DNA of 64,000 bases from Byssothecium circinans (lineage: Eukaryota > Ascomycota > Dothideomycetes > Pleosporales > Massarinaceae): positions 820,285 to 884,284 of the forward strand of contig ML976987.1 in the NCBI GenBank assembly GCA_010015675.1. The letters run 5' to 3'. Shown here in pieces: positions 12,242 through 22,046 of the stretch (positions are counted from its first letter, which is position 1; every line of letters begins with the position of its first letter). Position numbers and translations under genes: made by a program. Below the pieces are notes generated by a model. It was not told where the DNA came from, searched no databases, and worked only from the letters and a program-made list of their open reading frames with translations.

Positions 12242-14478
12242 GTTATTTGGTTGGATGATGTATGGATTCAAGAATATGGCGAGGCTGAGTGTTTGGGAAG
12301 TTCTGCGAGGATTTGTGACTATCGGTGCTTACGATCACTAGTGCAGTATAATGATAATGGCCATTACTGTTTCTTCCTCTATGTATTAACCTCAGGCTCC
12401 CCCTCTCCCGTTCTTCGACGATATCAACTAACTATCGATTGTAGTAGTTCCGCTTAACATGATTGTAGTTGTTAAGATATATTAATCAGCCCGACATAAC
12501 GTACAAGGAATTACATCCCTCTCGGCAGAGATTTCACAGAGTCTATACCAATCTTCTTGGTCTTTTTCATCCGCGCACAACAGACAGACGGACATGGAAG
12601 GCTTCCCCAAATGGTTTTAGTAACCACCCCAACAACGCAGAGAACATGCCTTCGTGTCATCCATTTTATATTTTGTATGCCCGCACGACACGGCACTTCT
12701 CCATTCTCGACGAGTGGTTAGTTTTTGTTGCTTCTGGGCTTTCATTCTTCTTCTTGTCCTTTTCTGCGGGATCGTCCACGCGCACACACATTGATTTTGT
12801 CCTGCCTCTCTTTTGGACAAAAAAAATTCTTAACTCTTCTGATCCTGCCGCTATCGACATGCGAAATTGGCAACCCAGTTCTCGAGCTCGCCGGCACATG
12901 CAGTAGTGGGGCGCGTGTTTCTTTTAGTAGAACTTTATTCGGTTATGAGACTGGGAGGATTCTATAAATAACGAGCTTTGCGATTTCTTTTATGTATCAG
13001 GGAGAAGGCTTTGTTTTGGGGGGGGATATCCTATCATGGGATGCCGGATCCGAGCATGAGCATCACTGCTCGAACGTTTTGGAAAATTCGGATTGGCGAC
13101 GTCTTAGAGAGAAGATGGGATTTGGGACGAGGAAAGTCAAGGTACAGGTTCCACATGTACAGCTGAGGATAATCTTTAGAAAGTAAAGTAGGGAGGAGAG
13201 AGAAGATCGAAGCGCTCCGTGTTATACACAAGCATTGTCTTCTGGTCAAGAGGACAGGAGGACATTTTCTCTCTAGCGAGTATTTTATTCCTCTTGCAAG
13301 GGGTAGAATACTACTTCCTCGGACATGAAGCCCGACTGTTGCATTTTGATACATTTCGTGGGAAGTTTGGAGCTTCAGGAAGACTTCGGCTGGACGAACA
13401 CGTGGCGCGTTCCCTTTGCGCTTTCGAGATGAGTGAGCCTTCGGCTCAGGCGCAGGACATCAAGATCGGCGTTGTATATCTGAAGGCTGGAACAATCCCA
13501 TTACAGTAGTGTTTTTCGTATTTTGGTATGCGGGAGGTGTAGAATCCCGGTGCTGTTAAGGTATATACACTTGGAAGGTGGATTATAGTATTGACCAATC
13601 CCACCATATGAGGAGATGACGAATATTCTTTTATCCAGCTTTCCTATTTGGATAATTGTCGGAAATAAAGATAGAAAGGTCGAAAATACCAGAAGTCATT
13701 ACCAAAAGTCCTTGGTGTTTTGGATGCCGATTACAGAGCAGAGATGATGGCAACAATATTTGTAGCATCTCTTAGGATTTGATCCGAGAGCGAGCGCACG
13801 GGATGGTTGGCCGTTGCTGTGTTTTTTGAAATGAGTTGAGACTTTGTTCACATTGTTAATGGATGTATTCATTTTGGGTTCCGTTCAGACAAACGGCAGA
13901 GGGTAATATGGAAGAGACGCGGTCCTTGCAAACTTCCTCCATTAAAAGAAATTCAAGTTTTAATTTGGAATATAGAGAGTCGGAAATTGGCTCGCTCACA
14001 TGTAGTGTAGAGAGGTGGTTTTAGTCATTGGAGACGAGGGGAATTGTAGCCAAACATTCGGTATGTATCTAGGTAGAGCGGGATCCTCGACATTGAGGTT
14101 CGGAAGTGGCGAACATTAATACTCAGGTACTAGGTGGAGTGTGTAGTTGAAGAGCAAGACGGTTCCCTCCATGGACTTCAGCCATCGCTACTTCGTTCGG
14201 TATTTCATGTTTCGTAAAAGCACCGGGATACCGAATCCATGGAGTGTTTAGAGCAGACGTTCGGTTAGAAAGGGACTCTAGGTCGCTTCCACATGATCTT
14301 TCCTTCTTTTCCATTTTGATGGAGAGGAGGAGAGTGTGTACTTATGAAATGGACCTTTGAGAATGCTTTATATACCTCCACGACACAGAGTCTAACTCAT
14401 GTCTTTGTAAGGCCGTTATCTTGATGTGAGATTAGACGAACCCTTGCTAGGTCACCAATCATCATATGGGTTTGTGTT
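12242..14478. other. 2.2-kb intergenic region between convergent genes
   Basis: Lies between the 3' ends of the SEA4-like gene (+) and the M20 gene (-). It has several short open frames (for example around 12470-12900 and 13220-13510), none with a recognisable domain, and T-rich and A-rich runs. I found no transposon ends or RNA gene. Confidence 0.4.
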
Positions 14479-15853
14479 CTATTCTATCCTCCCGCCATCT
14501 CTCAAAGTCTCCATATCCCGCCTCCACTGCTCCTTCACTTCATCAACCAATCCAGGCAGGCTTAGCACATCTACCGCCGTCCCCGCCAGTGCCTTAGCCA
14601 CCCTCAAAGCCGCCACAAACGCTTCCTCCATCCCCGACGCTTTCTCAAAATCAGGACTATGCGGCGCTCCCTTCAATTCTCCAGGCGGAATAGCAAAACT
14701 CGCGTTCACGCTCGGTATCGCATAGCTCAGGTTTCCCTGATCAGTGCTCGCTTTTACCCAAGTAAACTGGCCTCCAGGTGGTATGGGTGGATACGGTGCA
14801 TCGGGGAGAGCGTTCCAGTACTTCGTATAAGAAGCGGCGAGGACGCGGTTCGGGACGTGATCGGCGTATCCTTGGGTGATTTTGACTTCGGATCTTGCGC
14901 CAGTGGCTTCGGCGCCAGCGCGGATACATGCACCGACTTTTTCTTGAAGTTCTTCGAGACGAGAGGAGCTGTTTGCGCGAATGACGAAGTGGCCTGCGGC
15001 GTATGCGTGGATGATGTTGGGTGCAGCTCCTCCGTTGGTGATACTCACTCCAATTACATCTCCAGGCATGGTCTGCTGGCGGAGGACCGACACCGCGTTA
15101 TACGCAATGACCAGAGCATCGAGGGCGTTGATGCCGAGCCAGGGGCTGTTTGCTGCGTGAGATGCTTTCCCAAAGTATTCAACTTCTAAGCGGGCGAAGG
15201 CAGTTGTGCGGACAAGAGGGCTGTTGTTGAAGATACCTGGGTGGGATATGAGGGTGATGTCGACGTTCTTGTAGGCGCCTGCTTCTAGGAGACGGATCTT
15301 GCCACCTCCGATGCCTTCCTCGCCTGGTGTTCCAAAGAGGAGGATCTTTCCGGGTAGGCTGTGCTGCTTCATTATTTCTGCGGTTGCGAGAGCGGCAGCG
15401 GTGGAGACTATTGCTATGAGGTTGTGACCGCAAGCGTGGCCTATGTTTGGAAGGGCGTCTGAAAGGCATCAGTTATACAGGCTTCTGTGAAGTAAGTATC
15501 GGTTTTGGCATACCCATCTCAGCATTGAAAGAGATAACTGGGCCATTTTTCCCATTGTCATATACCGCCTCCCACGCCGTCTCCATCCCATAAGCCGACG
15601 CAGTGACCTTCCAGCCTTTCTGCGACCGCATGAAGCTCGTCAATGCATCGTGAGTTTTGTACTCTTTGAAAGCGAGCTCGGGATTCCGGTGAATGAAATC
15701 GTTCAGTGGCCATAAAGTTTTGTGAAGGCCATCAACGAACATGTCAATATCCGCCAAGTATTCACTGCCAGAATGTCCGCGATCATTTTCCGTATACTCG
15801 TTTTCCATCGACACAAAAACGAATCCGTCTTCGTCCATCTCTTTGTCGCTCAA
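14479..15853 (-). CDS. M20 family metallo-amidohydrolase/peptidase
   Basis: Two exons (15853-15514 and 15458-14479) with a 55-bp intron (GTATGC..TTTCAG) give 439 aa. Splicing creates FNAEMDALPNIGHACGHNL, the zinc-binding signature of the M20 aminoacylase/AbgB-like (M20D) group. TPGEEGIGGGK follows, with the catalytic and metal-bridging Glu pair, then ISHPGI in the metal site. The dimerisation domain (about residues 200-320) and closing catalytic half are present to the C-terminus. Members hydrolyse amide bonds of N-acyl amino acids, dipeptides or aminobenzoyl-glutamate; the substrate here cannot be read from sequence. No signal peptide is seen, so it is probably cytosolic. The start is uncertain: Met16 (MENEYTEN) is also plausible. 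It is divergent from the oxygenase gene at 16185. Confidence 0.9.
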
Positions 15854-16184
15854 CCTTGATGGAAGTCGAAAGTCTCTTGAAAAGCTTCAGTATACCCAGC
15901 AACCCGGCTCTGCACCATGATGTCCTCGTATTCAAGATCGCCAAAACACCAAGAGCACTTTCCAACCGCCAAAATATCGAAACGAGTTGCAATAAGAATA
16001 CAGTATGGCGCGGCCGACCCCGCTTGCTGAAACATGCATATCATCTGCAGCTAGGATAATCTCCGGCCGGACAATTCCCCTCCGTACCAGTTCAAGATCG
16101 ATCTTGCATCCCGCAATTGGACAGGATCCCACCATCGACCTCAAAAACACCAGCTCGATTCCTATATCCTGCTTGTTGGAAAAC
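15854..16184. promoter_or_regulatory. Divergent promoter, M20 gene / oxygenase gene
   Basis: 331 bp between the two start codons. The part from 16005 stays open in frame with the oxygenase and has its own ATG, so the true non-coding interval may be only about 150 bp. No clear TATA box is seen. Confidence 0.4.
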
Positions 16185-17003
16185 ATGGTGAAACAAAATG
16201 TGCAAACGACGCTGAACTACTGGGACGATCCCGGCGACGGTCTACCACCAACACCAATCTTCATCGGGAAAGGGAGGATTACGAACGAAAGACCGCATCG
16301 AGCGCATAACTTCACGATTACTGATATCAATGGGGAGGAAGACCGATACAAACTCGACAGCCATGGTTTCCAATACTGCCGCCACGAAAGCGCTGAAAAA
16401 GACTTCACGGATGAGAAAGCGATTCAAGATGTGTACTATAAAGAATGCGAGAAGCTCTTGAAAGACGTTACTGGAGCCAAACGTGTCCATATCTTCAACC
16501 ACAAAGTCCGCCGCGGACCAACTCAGTGGCATCACCTGGGTCAAAACAACCTCGCAAACCGCGGACCGGTCACGCGAACACACGTGGATCAATCATATCA
16601 TGGTGCAGAGCTGCGACTACGATGGGAGTTTCCAGACGAAGCGGACGAGTTGGTGAAGAAGAGATATCAAATCATCAACATCTGGCGACCCATTGAGACG
16701 ATTCTGAAAGACCCGATTGCAGTAGCAGATTCAAACTCAGTTCCAGACGCCGACCTCGTTGCGGCAGGGATGACTGAGCACGACTTTAAGGGCGAATCGT
16801 GGGTTGTGAGACATAGTCCGGATCATCGGTGGTACTTCAAGCACCTCCAGACACCGCAGGACGTGCTTCTGGTCAAGTGCTTTGATTCGGACAAATCCGT
16901 AGCGAGGCGATCTCTTCACTCGGCGTTTGAGGATCCCGCTAATCGAGGGGAGCAATCACGACAGAGCATCGAGGTCAGGTGCCTTGTGTGCTACGACGAC
17001 TGA
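16185..17003 (+). CDS. CmcJ/AsaB-like non-heme iron oxygenase (hydroxylase/desaturase)
   Basis: Intronless, 272 aa from the ATG at 16185 (MVKQNVQTTLNYWDDP), which matches where this family usually begins. Conserved parts include the N-terminal ATLNYW-type strand, DSHGFQY, VHIFNHKVRR, the iron-ligand-like THVDQSYHGAELRLR (HxD) and the distal SLHSAFEDP with a candidate third ligand His. The family is named after the cephamycin 7-alpha-methoxylation protein CmcJ and the fungal AsaB/GA4-desaturase-like proteins, many of them in secondary-metabolite loci. The actual reaction is unknown here. An in-frame ATG at 16005 would add 60 residues rich in Arg/Ser and poor in acids, resembling a mitochondrial presequence; I treat it as an alternative start. 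The gene lies head-to-head with the M20 gene and 453 bp ahead of a second oxygenase. Confidence 0.85.
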   Translation: MVKQNVQTTLNYWDDPGDGLPPTPIFIGKGRITNERPHRAHNFTITDINGEEDRYKLDSHGFQYCRHESAEKDFTDEKAIQDVYYKECEKLLKDVTGAKRVHIFNHKVRRGPTQWHHLGQNNLANRGPVTRTHVDQSYHGAELRLRWEFPDEADELVKKRYQIINIWRPIETILKDPIAVADSNSVPDADLVAAGMTEHDFKGESWVVRHSPDHRWYFKHLQTPQDVLLVKCFDSDKSVARRSLHSAFEDPANRGEQSRQSIEVRCLVCYDD

Positions 17004-17456
17004 TAGTCTATTTGAGTTGAGCAGATTAGTTGAGCGTCCAAGACGTGCTAAGATGACAAGCTAAGACGTGGGATGGCAGAGTGTGATATTGCCCAGGTGA
17101 GGTGAATGGTCGGAATTTGAGTACCCTGCCATATTGTAGTGCATGATGTTCTTCCCCCTCAACTACCGAGTATACCTTGCCGACTTGGCGTAATGTGAAT
17201 GCACTATCGGTCCACTAAGATAACCGAAAACGTACTTTGGGCCATGTTTCAAAGAGCGGGGAAGCTAGATAAAGCACTTGGATATACGCTGGTGATTAGC
17301 AATTGGAAACAGGAAAGGGCTGCAGAGTGATAGCAATATATCCAAGAAGTTGAGGTATATAAGTTCTGCCGTCTCTGAAGTCTGTCAAGGCAAGGAGAAT
17401 CGGAATCTTTCTCGTCAACTTAAACCTTCATACAACGCCTCTATCTGCTGAAAATA
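17004..17456. other. Intergenic region with promoter of the 2OG oxygenase
   Basis: 453 bp between two tandem oxygenase genes. It contains a strong TATA-like box at 17356 and a CT-rich leader before the ATG at 17457, so the second gene has its own promoter. Nothing else is seen. Confidence 0.5.
17356..17363 (+). promoter_or_regulatory. TATA box of the 2OG oxygenase gene
   Basis: TATATAAG about 100 bp upstream of the start codon at 17457, followed by a pyrimidine-rich leader (CTTTCTCGTC...). This is the clearest core promoter in the window. It fits the strongly C-ending codon use of the gene downstream, suggesting high expression (inference). Confidence 0.6.
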
Positions 17457-18575
17457 ATGGCTCCTCAAATCGATCCCCCGCAGACCGTCGAATGGCAGGG
17501 CAAGCAGGTACCCGTCTGGTCGATGCAGACAATCGACTACGGTCTACTTCTCTCTCAAGATCCCGCTGAAGTCGACAAGGTGACAAACGCATGCCTTGAG
17601 GAGGGATACTTCTACCTCGATCTCCAGAACATCGATGGCCGCCGCATGCTCGGTGACCAACAAGAGACCCTCAAGCTCATGAAGCGTTTCTTTGAGGCTC
17701 CGATCGAGGCTAAGAACGAGTTCGGTCTCATCTCTTCCCATCTTGGATACGAGCCGGTCGGCAGCCGTACCGGTGCTTTCGGTGCTGGCACTAAGGATGG
17801 ATACGAGATGTTGAAGGTTTCGCGTGACGAGATCCAGAGGGGAAGCCCCAAGGTCCCGTCTCCCATCAAGAACAGTGGCGACCTGGGCATCTTGGAGAAC
17901 TCGATCGGTAGCTGCAACACCATCACCAAGGTCATTCTCTCAGCCCTTTCCACCGGCATGAACTTGACCGGCGCCAGCCGTTTCGAGAACTCTCACCGCA
18001 ATGACCGCCCGTCGACGACCACTCTTTCAATGATGCACTACCTACCGTCCGAGGTCACCGGCAACAACAAGATCGGCCACCAGAAGCATACCGACATCAG
18101 CTCGCTCACCCTTCTCTTCAGTGAGCAATGGGGCCTCCAGATCCGACCTCCAGGAACTTGCGGCGCGCGCGAGATGGGCTTCGTTGCTCCCAAGCCTGGT
18201 TGCGCATTCGTGCATGTCGGCGACTCTCTGCGCTTTGCGAGCGGCATGAAGATGCAATCATGCGTTCACCGCGTGGTGCCATTCGACCCGACCGAGCACC
18301 GCTACTCGATCGCCTACTTCCTCCGTGCTGAGGACGACACCATGTTCGTCGACAGCGAGGGCCGCTACGTCACCGCTGGACAGTGGCATGACGAGAAGTT
18401 CAAGGCTTTCACCGACCCGTGGCAGTGGCAGAAGATGGCTCCCGGCTCGATGATCTTGGGTGGCATGAAGGAGGCTGGTGAGGATGACCCGGCTGGCGAG
18501 CCTGCGCAATTCCTACCTCCTGCCGATTTTGAGAAGGAGAAGGTCCCCGCGAGGGAGGTTGCTGTTAAGGCGTAG
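17457..18575 (+). CDS. 2-oxoglutarate/Fe(II)-dependent dioxygenase (IPNS-like fold)
   Basis: Intronless, 372 aa. It has the N-terminal DIOX_N region (VWSMQTIDYGLLL, then CLEEGYFYLDLQNIDG) and a C-terminal jelly-roll. The iron ligands are visible: GHQKHTDISSLTLLF (HxD, about residues 217-221) and CVHRVVPF (distal His), followed by HRYSIAYFLRAED with the RxS motif that binds 2-oxoglutarate. The C-terminal ~60 residues are an extension with few family features. Codons are strongly biased to C in the third position compared with neighbours, and a good TATA box is present, so I infer high expression. Members hydroxylate, desaturate or cyclise small molecules; the substrate is unknown. It may work with the upstream oxygenase. 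Confidence 0.9.
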   Translation: MAPQIDPPQTVEWQGKQVPVWSMQTIDYGLLLSQDPAEVDKVTNACLEEGYFYLDLQNIDGRRMLGDQQETLKLMKRFFEAPIEAKNEFGLISSHLGYEPVGSRTGAFGAGTKDGYEMLKVSRDEIQRGSPKVPSPIKNSGDLGILENSIGSCNTITKVILSALSTGMNLTGASRFENSHRNDRPSTTTLSMMHYLPSEVTGNNKIGHQKHTDISSLTLLFSEQWGLQIRPPGTCGAREMGFVAPKPGCAFVHVGDSLRFASGMKMQSCVHRVVPFDPTEHRYSIAYFLRAEDDTMFVDSEGRYVTAGQWHDEKFKAFTDPWQWQKMAPGSMILGGMKEAGEDDPAGEPAQFLPPADFEKEKVPAREVAVKA

Positions 18576-18762
18576 AGGCAAAGTTTATGGGCAATGTATA
18601 TATGAAGTAACGATGAAATATATGACCTTACCTGAACGTAAACGTTCTTCATGAGGGGAATTTTAAGTTGCCACGAAGGCTCCATTAAGAAAGGTAAGTA
18701 GGAGGAAGGTGCTAGTGGCCTTGCTAGCCTTGTGAGCAAGACCATCTCCAACCCACCACAAA

Positions 18763-19514
18763 TCACCACCCCCTTCCCGCCTTAGTCCCCCCGAGCAGCG
18801 CACCCGGAGGCTTCGCCAAACCAGCCTCGACATCCCTCGCCACCCTCCCCCCAACCTCCTCCCTCACCCTCCGTTCCTCCTCCCTCCTCTTCTCCGCCTC
18901 CTCCCCACTCCCCCAGACAAAATTCCCCGCGCCGCCTCTCCCCGCCTTCGCAACAGGCATTTCCTGCGCCTCGGGATGCCATGGCGTGGAAATCTGTGGC
19001 TTCTCTGAAGTTGGGAGCGATGTGGTGTCGGCAGCAGAAGTGAATGTTCCGGTTTTTGAGAGCTCCGAGGGTTGGTACCAGTTCCCCGCGCCGCCGCGGC
19101 CGGTGTGGGCGTAGTCTTGGTCGGCGTTGGAGGGGAGTGGGTTTGTAGGGGTAGATGTTGCTGGGTGAGCTGTGGATGAGGTGGGGAGCTGGTTTGCTTC
19201 GACGTCCTGTGCGGAATTGTTAGCGGGTGATTGTTGGTTGGTGTGGTTGTGTTATTCGATACCACACAGGTAAATGTGTAGGATGGTTTCTGCTCCCGCT
19301 TGCACCGGGTGAGCTGGGAAATATCCGAAGAGGCTATGAACGATATTTGAAAAGACGAGGCGGGAGCAAGATCGGGAAGAACTTTCGCGTTCCGTGTGTA
19401 GGGACAAGACTCGTGGGAGAAATATGAAGTCTAGGCTGTACAAACCTCAGTAGCCTTCTGGCTTTGTTCCCGCGCTCTCAGAATATTGCCAGCGCCGCCG
19501 CGACCCGACATCAT
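18763..19514 (-). CDS. DUF3602 (Par32-like) protein with GRGGAGN repeats
   Basis: Two exons (19514-19446 and 19206-18763) separated by a 239-bp intron (GTTTGT..CACAG) give 170 aa. Three copies of the hallmark GRGGAGN motif are seen: MSGRGGAGNIL at the N-terminus, HTGRGGAGNWY mid-protein and KAGRGGAGNFVWG near residue 110. A partial copy KAGRGW sits at the very C-terminus. The first exon carries the first motif, which supports the splice. Between motifs the chain is Ser/Thr/Pro-rich and looks disordered. In yeast the DUF3602 protein Par32 is phosphorylated after TOR inhibition and blocks ammonium transporters; whether that role holds here is inference. The start could be either of two adjacent ATGs (19514 or 19511). 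It ends 187 bp from the 2OG oxygenase, convergent with it. Confidence 0.8.
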
Positions 19515-19968
19515 GCTTCGCAAAGATAGTCGAAGAACCCTTCCACAAAACTGGTCTGAACTTGGGGTATGGTATGAGTGCTGTGAGTTGGTAGGGGAGT
19601 GTGGGTCGAATTATTGAAGACAGGAACGGAAAAGCGTAGATTAGCTCAAGTGGGGTAGTTGCATGATTGGTTGCTTTTGCGGTCGTCCCGAATACCACAA
19701 AAGCATTACAGGCATATGTACGGCCTCTGAAGATTGTGGTGTTGTTGGGAGAGTGGGACGCCAGATAGATGCGCCGTAACCGAATTTAGTCATAGGATGA
19801 TGTAGTGTCGGATAAGAAAGTCACCACAAATGCTCAAACTTGTAGCTTAACAACTAAGATGCACATATACCCCACAGCTGACCGAAATCTTGCTAAACCG
19901 AGTTTCTATTAACTCATCAATCCCACTACCGCGTTTTCCCACACCCAGCCCCCCCCCCCCCCCCAAGC
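19515..19968. other. Intergenic region with a poly-C run
   Basis: 454 bp between the DUF3602 start and the xylanase stop. It includes a run of about 16 C at 19949-19964, just downstream of the xylanase stop (a G-run on the transcript strand). No gene is seen. Confidence 0.45.
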
Positions 19969-21250
19969 CTACTCCGCATCATCCCTAAGCACATCCGAAA
20001 TCGCATAATACGCCGGTTTCCTCCCCAACTTCTCATCGAAAAGACACGCATTCCCATATCCCGGGAACGACTCCGGAACCCACGAAACCTATCCACAGTC
20101 AGCTTCCTTTTTGCCTTTTCAATCCACACTACTCACCGGGTCCCAAAAGTCCCACACAGTAACGCCAACACAATCACTAACATCCATGCACGCCTTGACG
20201 GAATCAGCGTACACTTTAGCCTGCTGGGCTTGCTTTTCCGCCGAGTCGGGGAGCTGGATGCGGACGTCGAGTTCGGTAAGGGCGGTTTCGACTTTGAGTG
20301 GGATGAAGAGGTTTCTGTTCATTATGAGTTTTACGTCAAGTCTAAGGGCGACGTTGAGGGAGAGGGAGAAGGAAAGAGCTGGAAGTTTGGCGAAAACGTA
20401 CAGTGAAGATTTAACATCATCGTACGTCGGCGCGCGACCGACTGTGAAATGTGCCTGTAAGCCCACCCCATCGATCGGCACGTCTCTCTTGACGAAGTCC
20501 TTGACTAGATGCACGAAAAATCAGCAATAACAACAGCAAGAAAAACGTCCCCATAACCACTCCCACATACCCAATAGAAAATCTTTAACACTCACCCATC
20601 TCCGCCACCGCGCGACTCTTATTATTAACCCTCTCAATCCCATAATCGTTATAATAAAGCCGAGTCCGTCCCCCCGTATACCTCCTCGCAAACCGAAACG
20701 CCAACTCAATATACTCCTTCCCCAACGTCCTCAACCAAATACTATCCCTCAATCCCCCATTATCCTCAAACGCCTCATTCACCACATCCCACGCATAACA
20801 GTCGTCCCTAAAATACCCCGCCTCGCGCTTGATATGGTTCTCCAAGATACCCGTGAGTTCCGCTTTCGTCCAGTTGCGCCCCTCGAGCCACGAGGGGAGC
20901 TGATTGTGCCAGACGAAGGTATGGCAGCGACGCATCTGCCCGGCGCGTTTGGCGGGTTTGATGATGGCGTCGGCCATGCTGAAGCTGAAGTTGTTACGTG
21001 AGGGCTCCGTGTACATCCATTTCTGGCCGTTGGAGGGCGTGACTTGGCCGAATTCGGAGCGGTTGTGGGCGATGGAAACGTAGGCTGTGTTGTTCAGGAC
21101 GACGTTGTCGATAGCGGTGCCGAAGTAGAGGAGGCCGGCGCGTTTGGCGAGGATGTCGAGGCCTGGGTATTTGTTTGGTTTGGGTCGCGTGGCGCTGGCT
21201 GGGGTAGCGGAGGCGAGGGGGAGGAGGGGGAGGAGGGTGGAGAGCTTCAT
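19969..21250 (-). CDS. Secreted GH10 endo-1,4-beta-xylanase
   Basis: Four exons (21250-20596, 20504-20402, 20314-20137, 20088-19969) with introns of 91, 87 and 48 bp give 351 aa. A signal peptide (MKLSTLLPLLPLASATPA) is followed directly by the GH10 barrel; there is no carbohydrate-binding module. Visible motifs are the substrate-binding TPSNGQKWMYTEPSRN, HTFVWHNQLPSWL, WDVVNEAFED (acid/base Glu), GVGLQAHFTVG, TELDVRIQLP (nucleophile Glu) and VTVWDFWDPVSWVPESFPG completed in exon 4. Each splice was placed to restore these motifs. In the -2 subsite the usual PENEMKW is here PSNGQKW, so a conserved Glu is replaced; this may alter substrate preference (inference). The enzyme cleaves xylan outside the cell. 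Confidence 0.93.
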
Positions 21251-22046
21251 GGTGGACTGTTAAAGGGAGGAAGTGAGGAAAGGAGAAGGTGGGAGAATGC
21301 TTATGGTAGACGGTGATTTATGAGATCCATTCTACAGGTATCATGCCTTTGAAGGGAGTCAGGCCCAGGGACCCGGATGCTCAGCTCTCTGGAAGTTTGC
21401 ATGGCCAATTGGGTTGTGGAAGAGCTTCCAAATCCAAGACCTGGGCCGTGGAGATAGAGTGAAGAACGTGAGATTGTCGCGGGTAAATTCAGGTACAAGA
21501 GATCCTTGAGTGGAGAGCGGCGCGGCCTGCAAATGCTAGGCTTGTTTCGGTCGAAAACCTCAGCACGATGCCTTCTTCTAGATGAAAGATTGATGAATAC
21601 GGCAATGCGGTTGAAGTGTTGATGTGGATGTTCGGTCAATCTTCTTCAATCTAGAAACCGTTCGATTGAATCCTTCTGGACGTTAGATTTCGAGTTTTTC
21701 GACGTTTCACAAGGCGAAAGGGTCCACCTCACGTTTGCTGAAGGCTTGCGTCGTAGGCGTGGGCTAAGAACGCAGCAACGTATAAATTGTACCCCGCAGC
21801 ATCGATTTCTCCGCCTATCCGTAGCTAACATATTGTGGCGTGAATGCAGGTGAGTGTAGGCTAGTCGTGCTAAGTCGATGCCAGGGCGCGCTAGATAATG
21901 CATAGGCTAAATAGATCGTTAGTGGTCAGGTACAGTCTGATTCTCAAAGCGTACGTTGCTCGCGGCGGCGAGAGGGTTTTAATTCCTTCTACCCTGTCAT
22001 ATCAGGTCTATGTAGTCCTCTCTTTCGAAGATGATGCTCATTGCGA
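21251..22046. other. Intergenic, no gene seen
   Basis: About 800 bp holding the xylanase promoter and the 3' flank of the nucleoside hydrolase. The open frames are short and unremarkable. Confidence 0.45.

Noticed and set aside
14479..18575. Beta-lactam biosynthesis cluster
   Set aside because: The family names (CmcJ-like, IPNS-like fold) suggest it, but there is no ACV synthetase or acyltransferase, and both families are broad.
19949..19964. Poly-C run as a regulatory element
   Set aside because: Lies in the 3' flank of the xylanase gene; a slippage tract or assembly artefact is the simpler reading.
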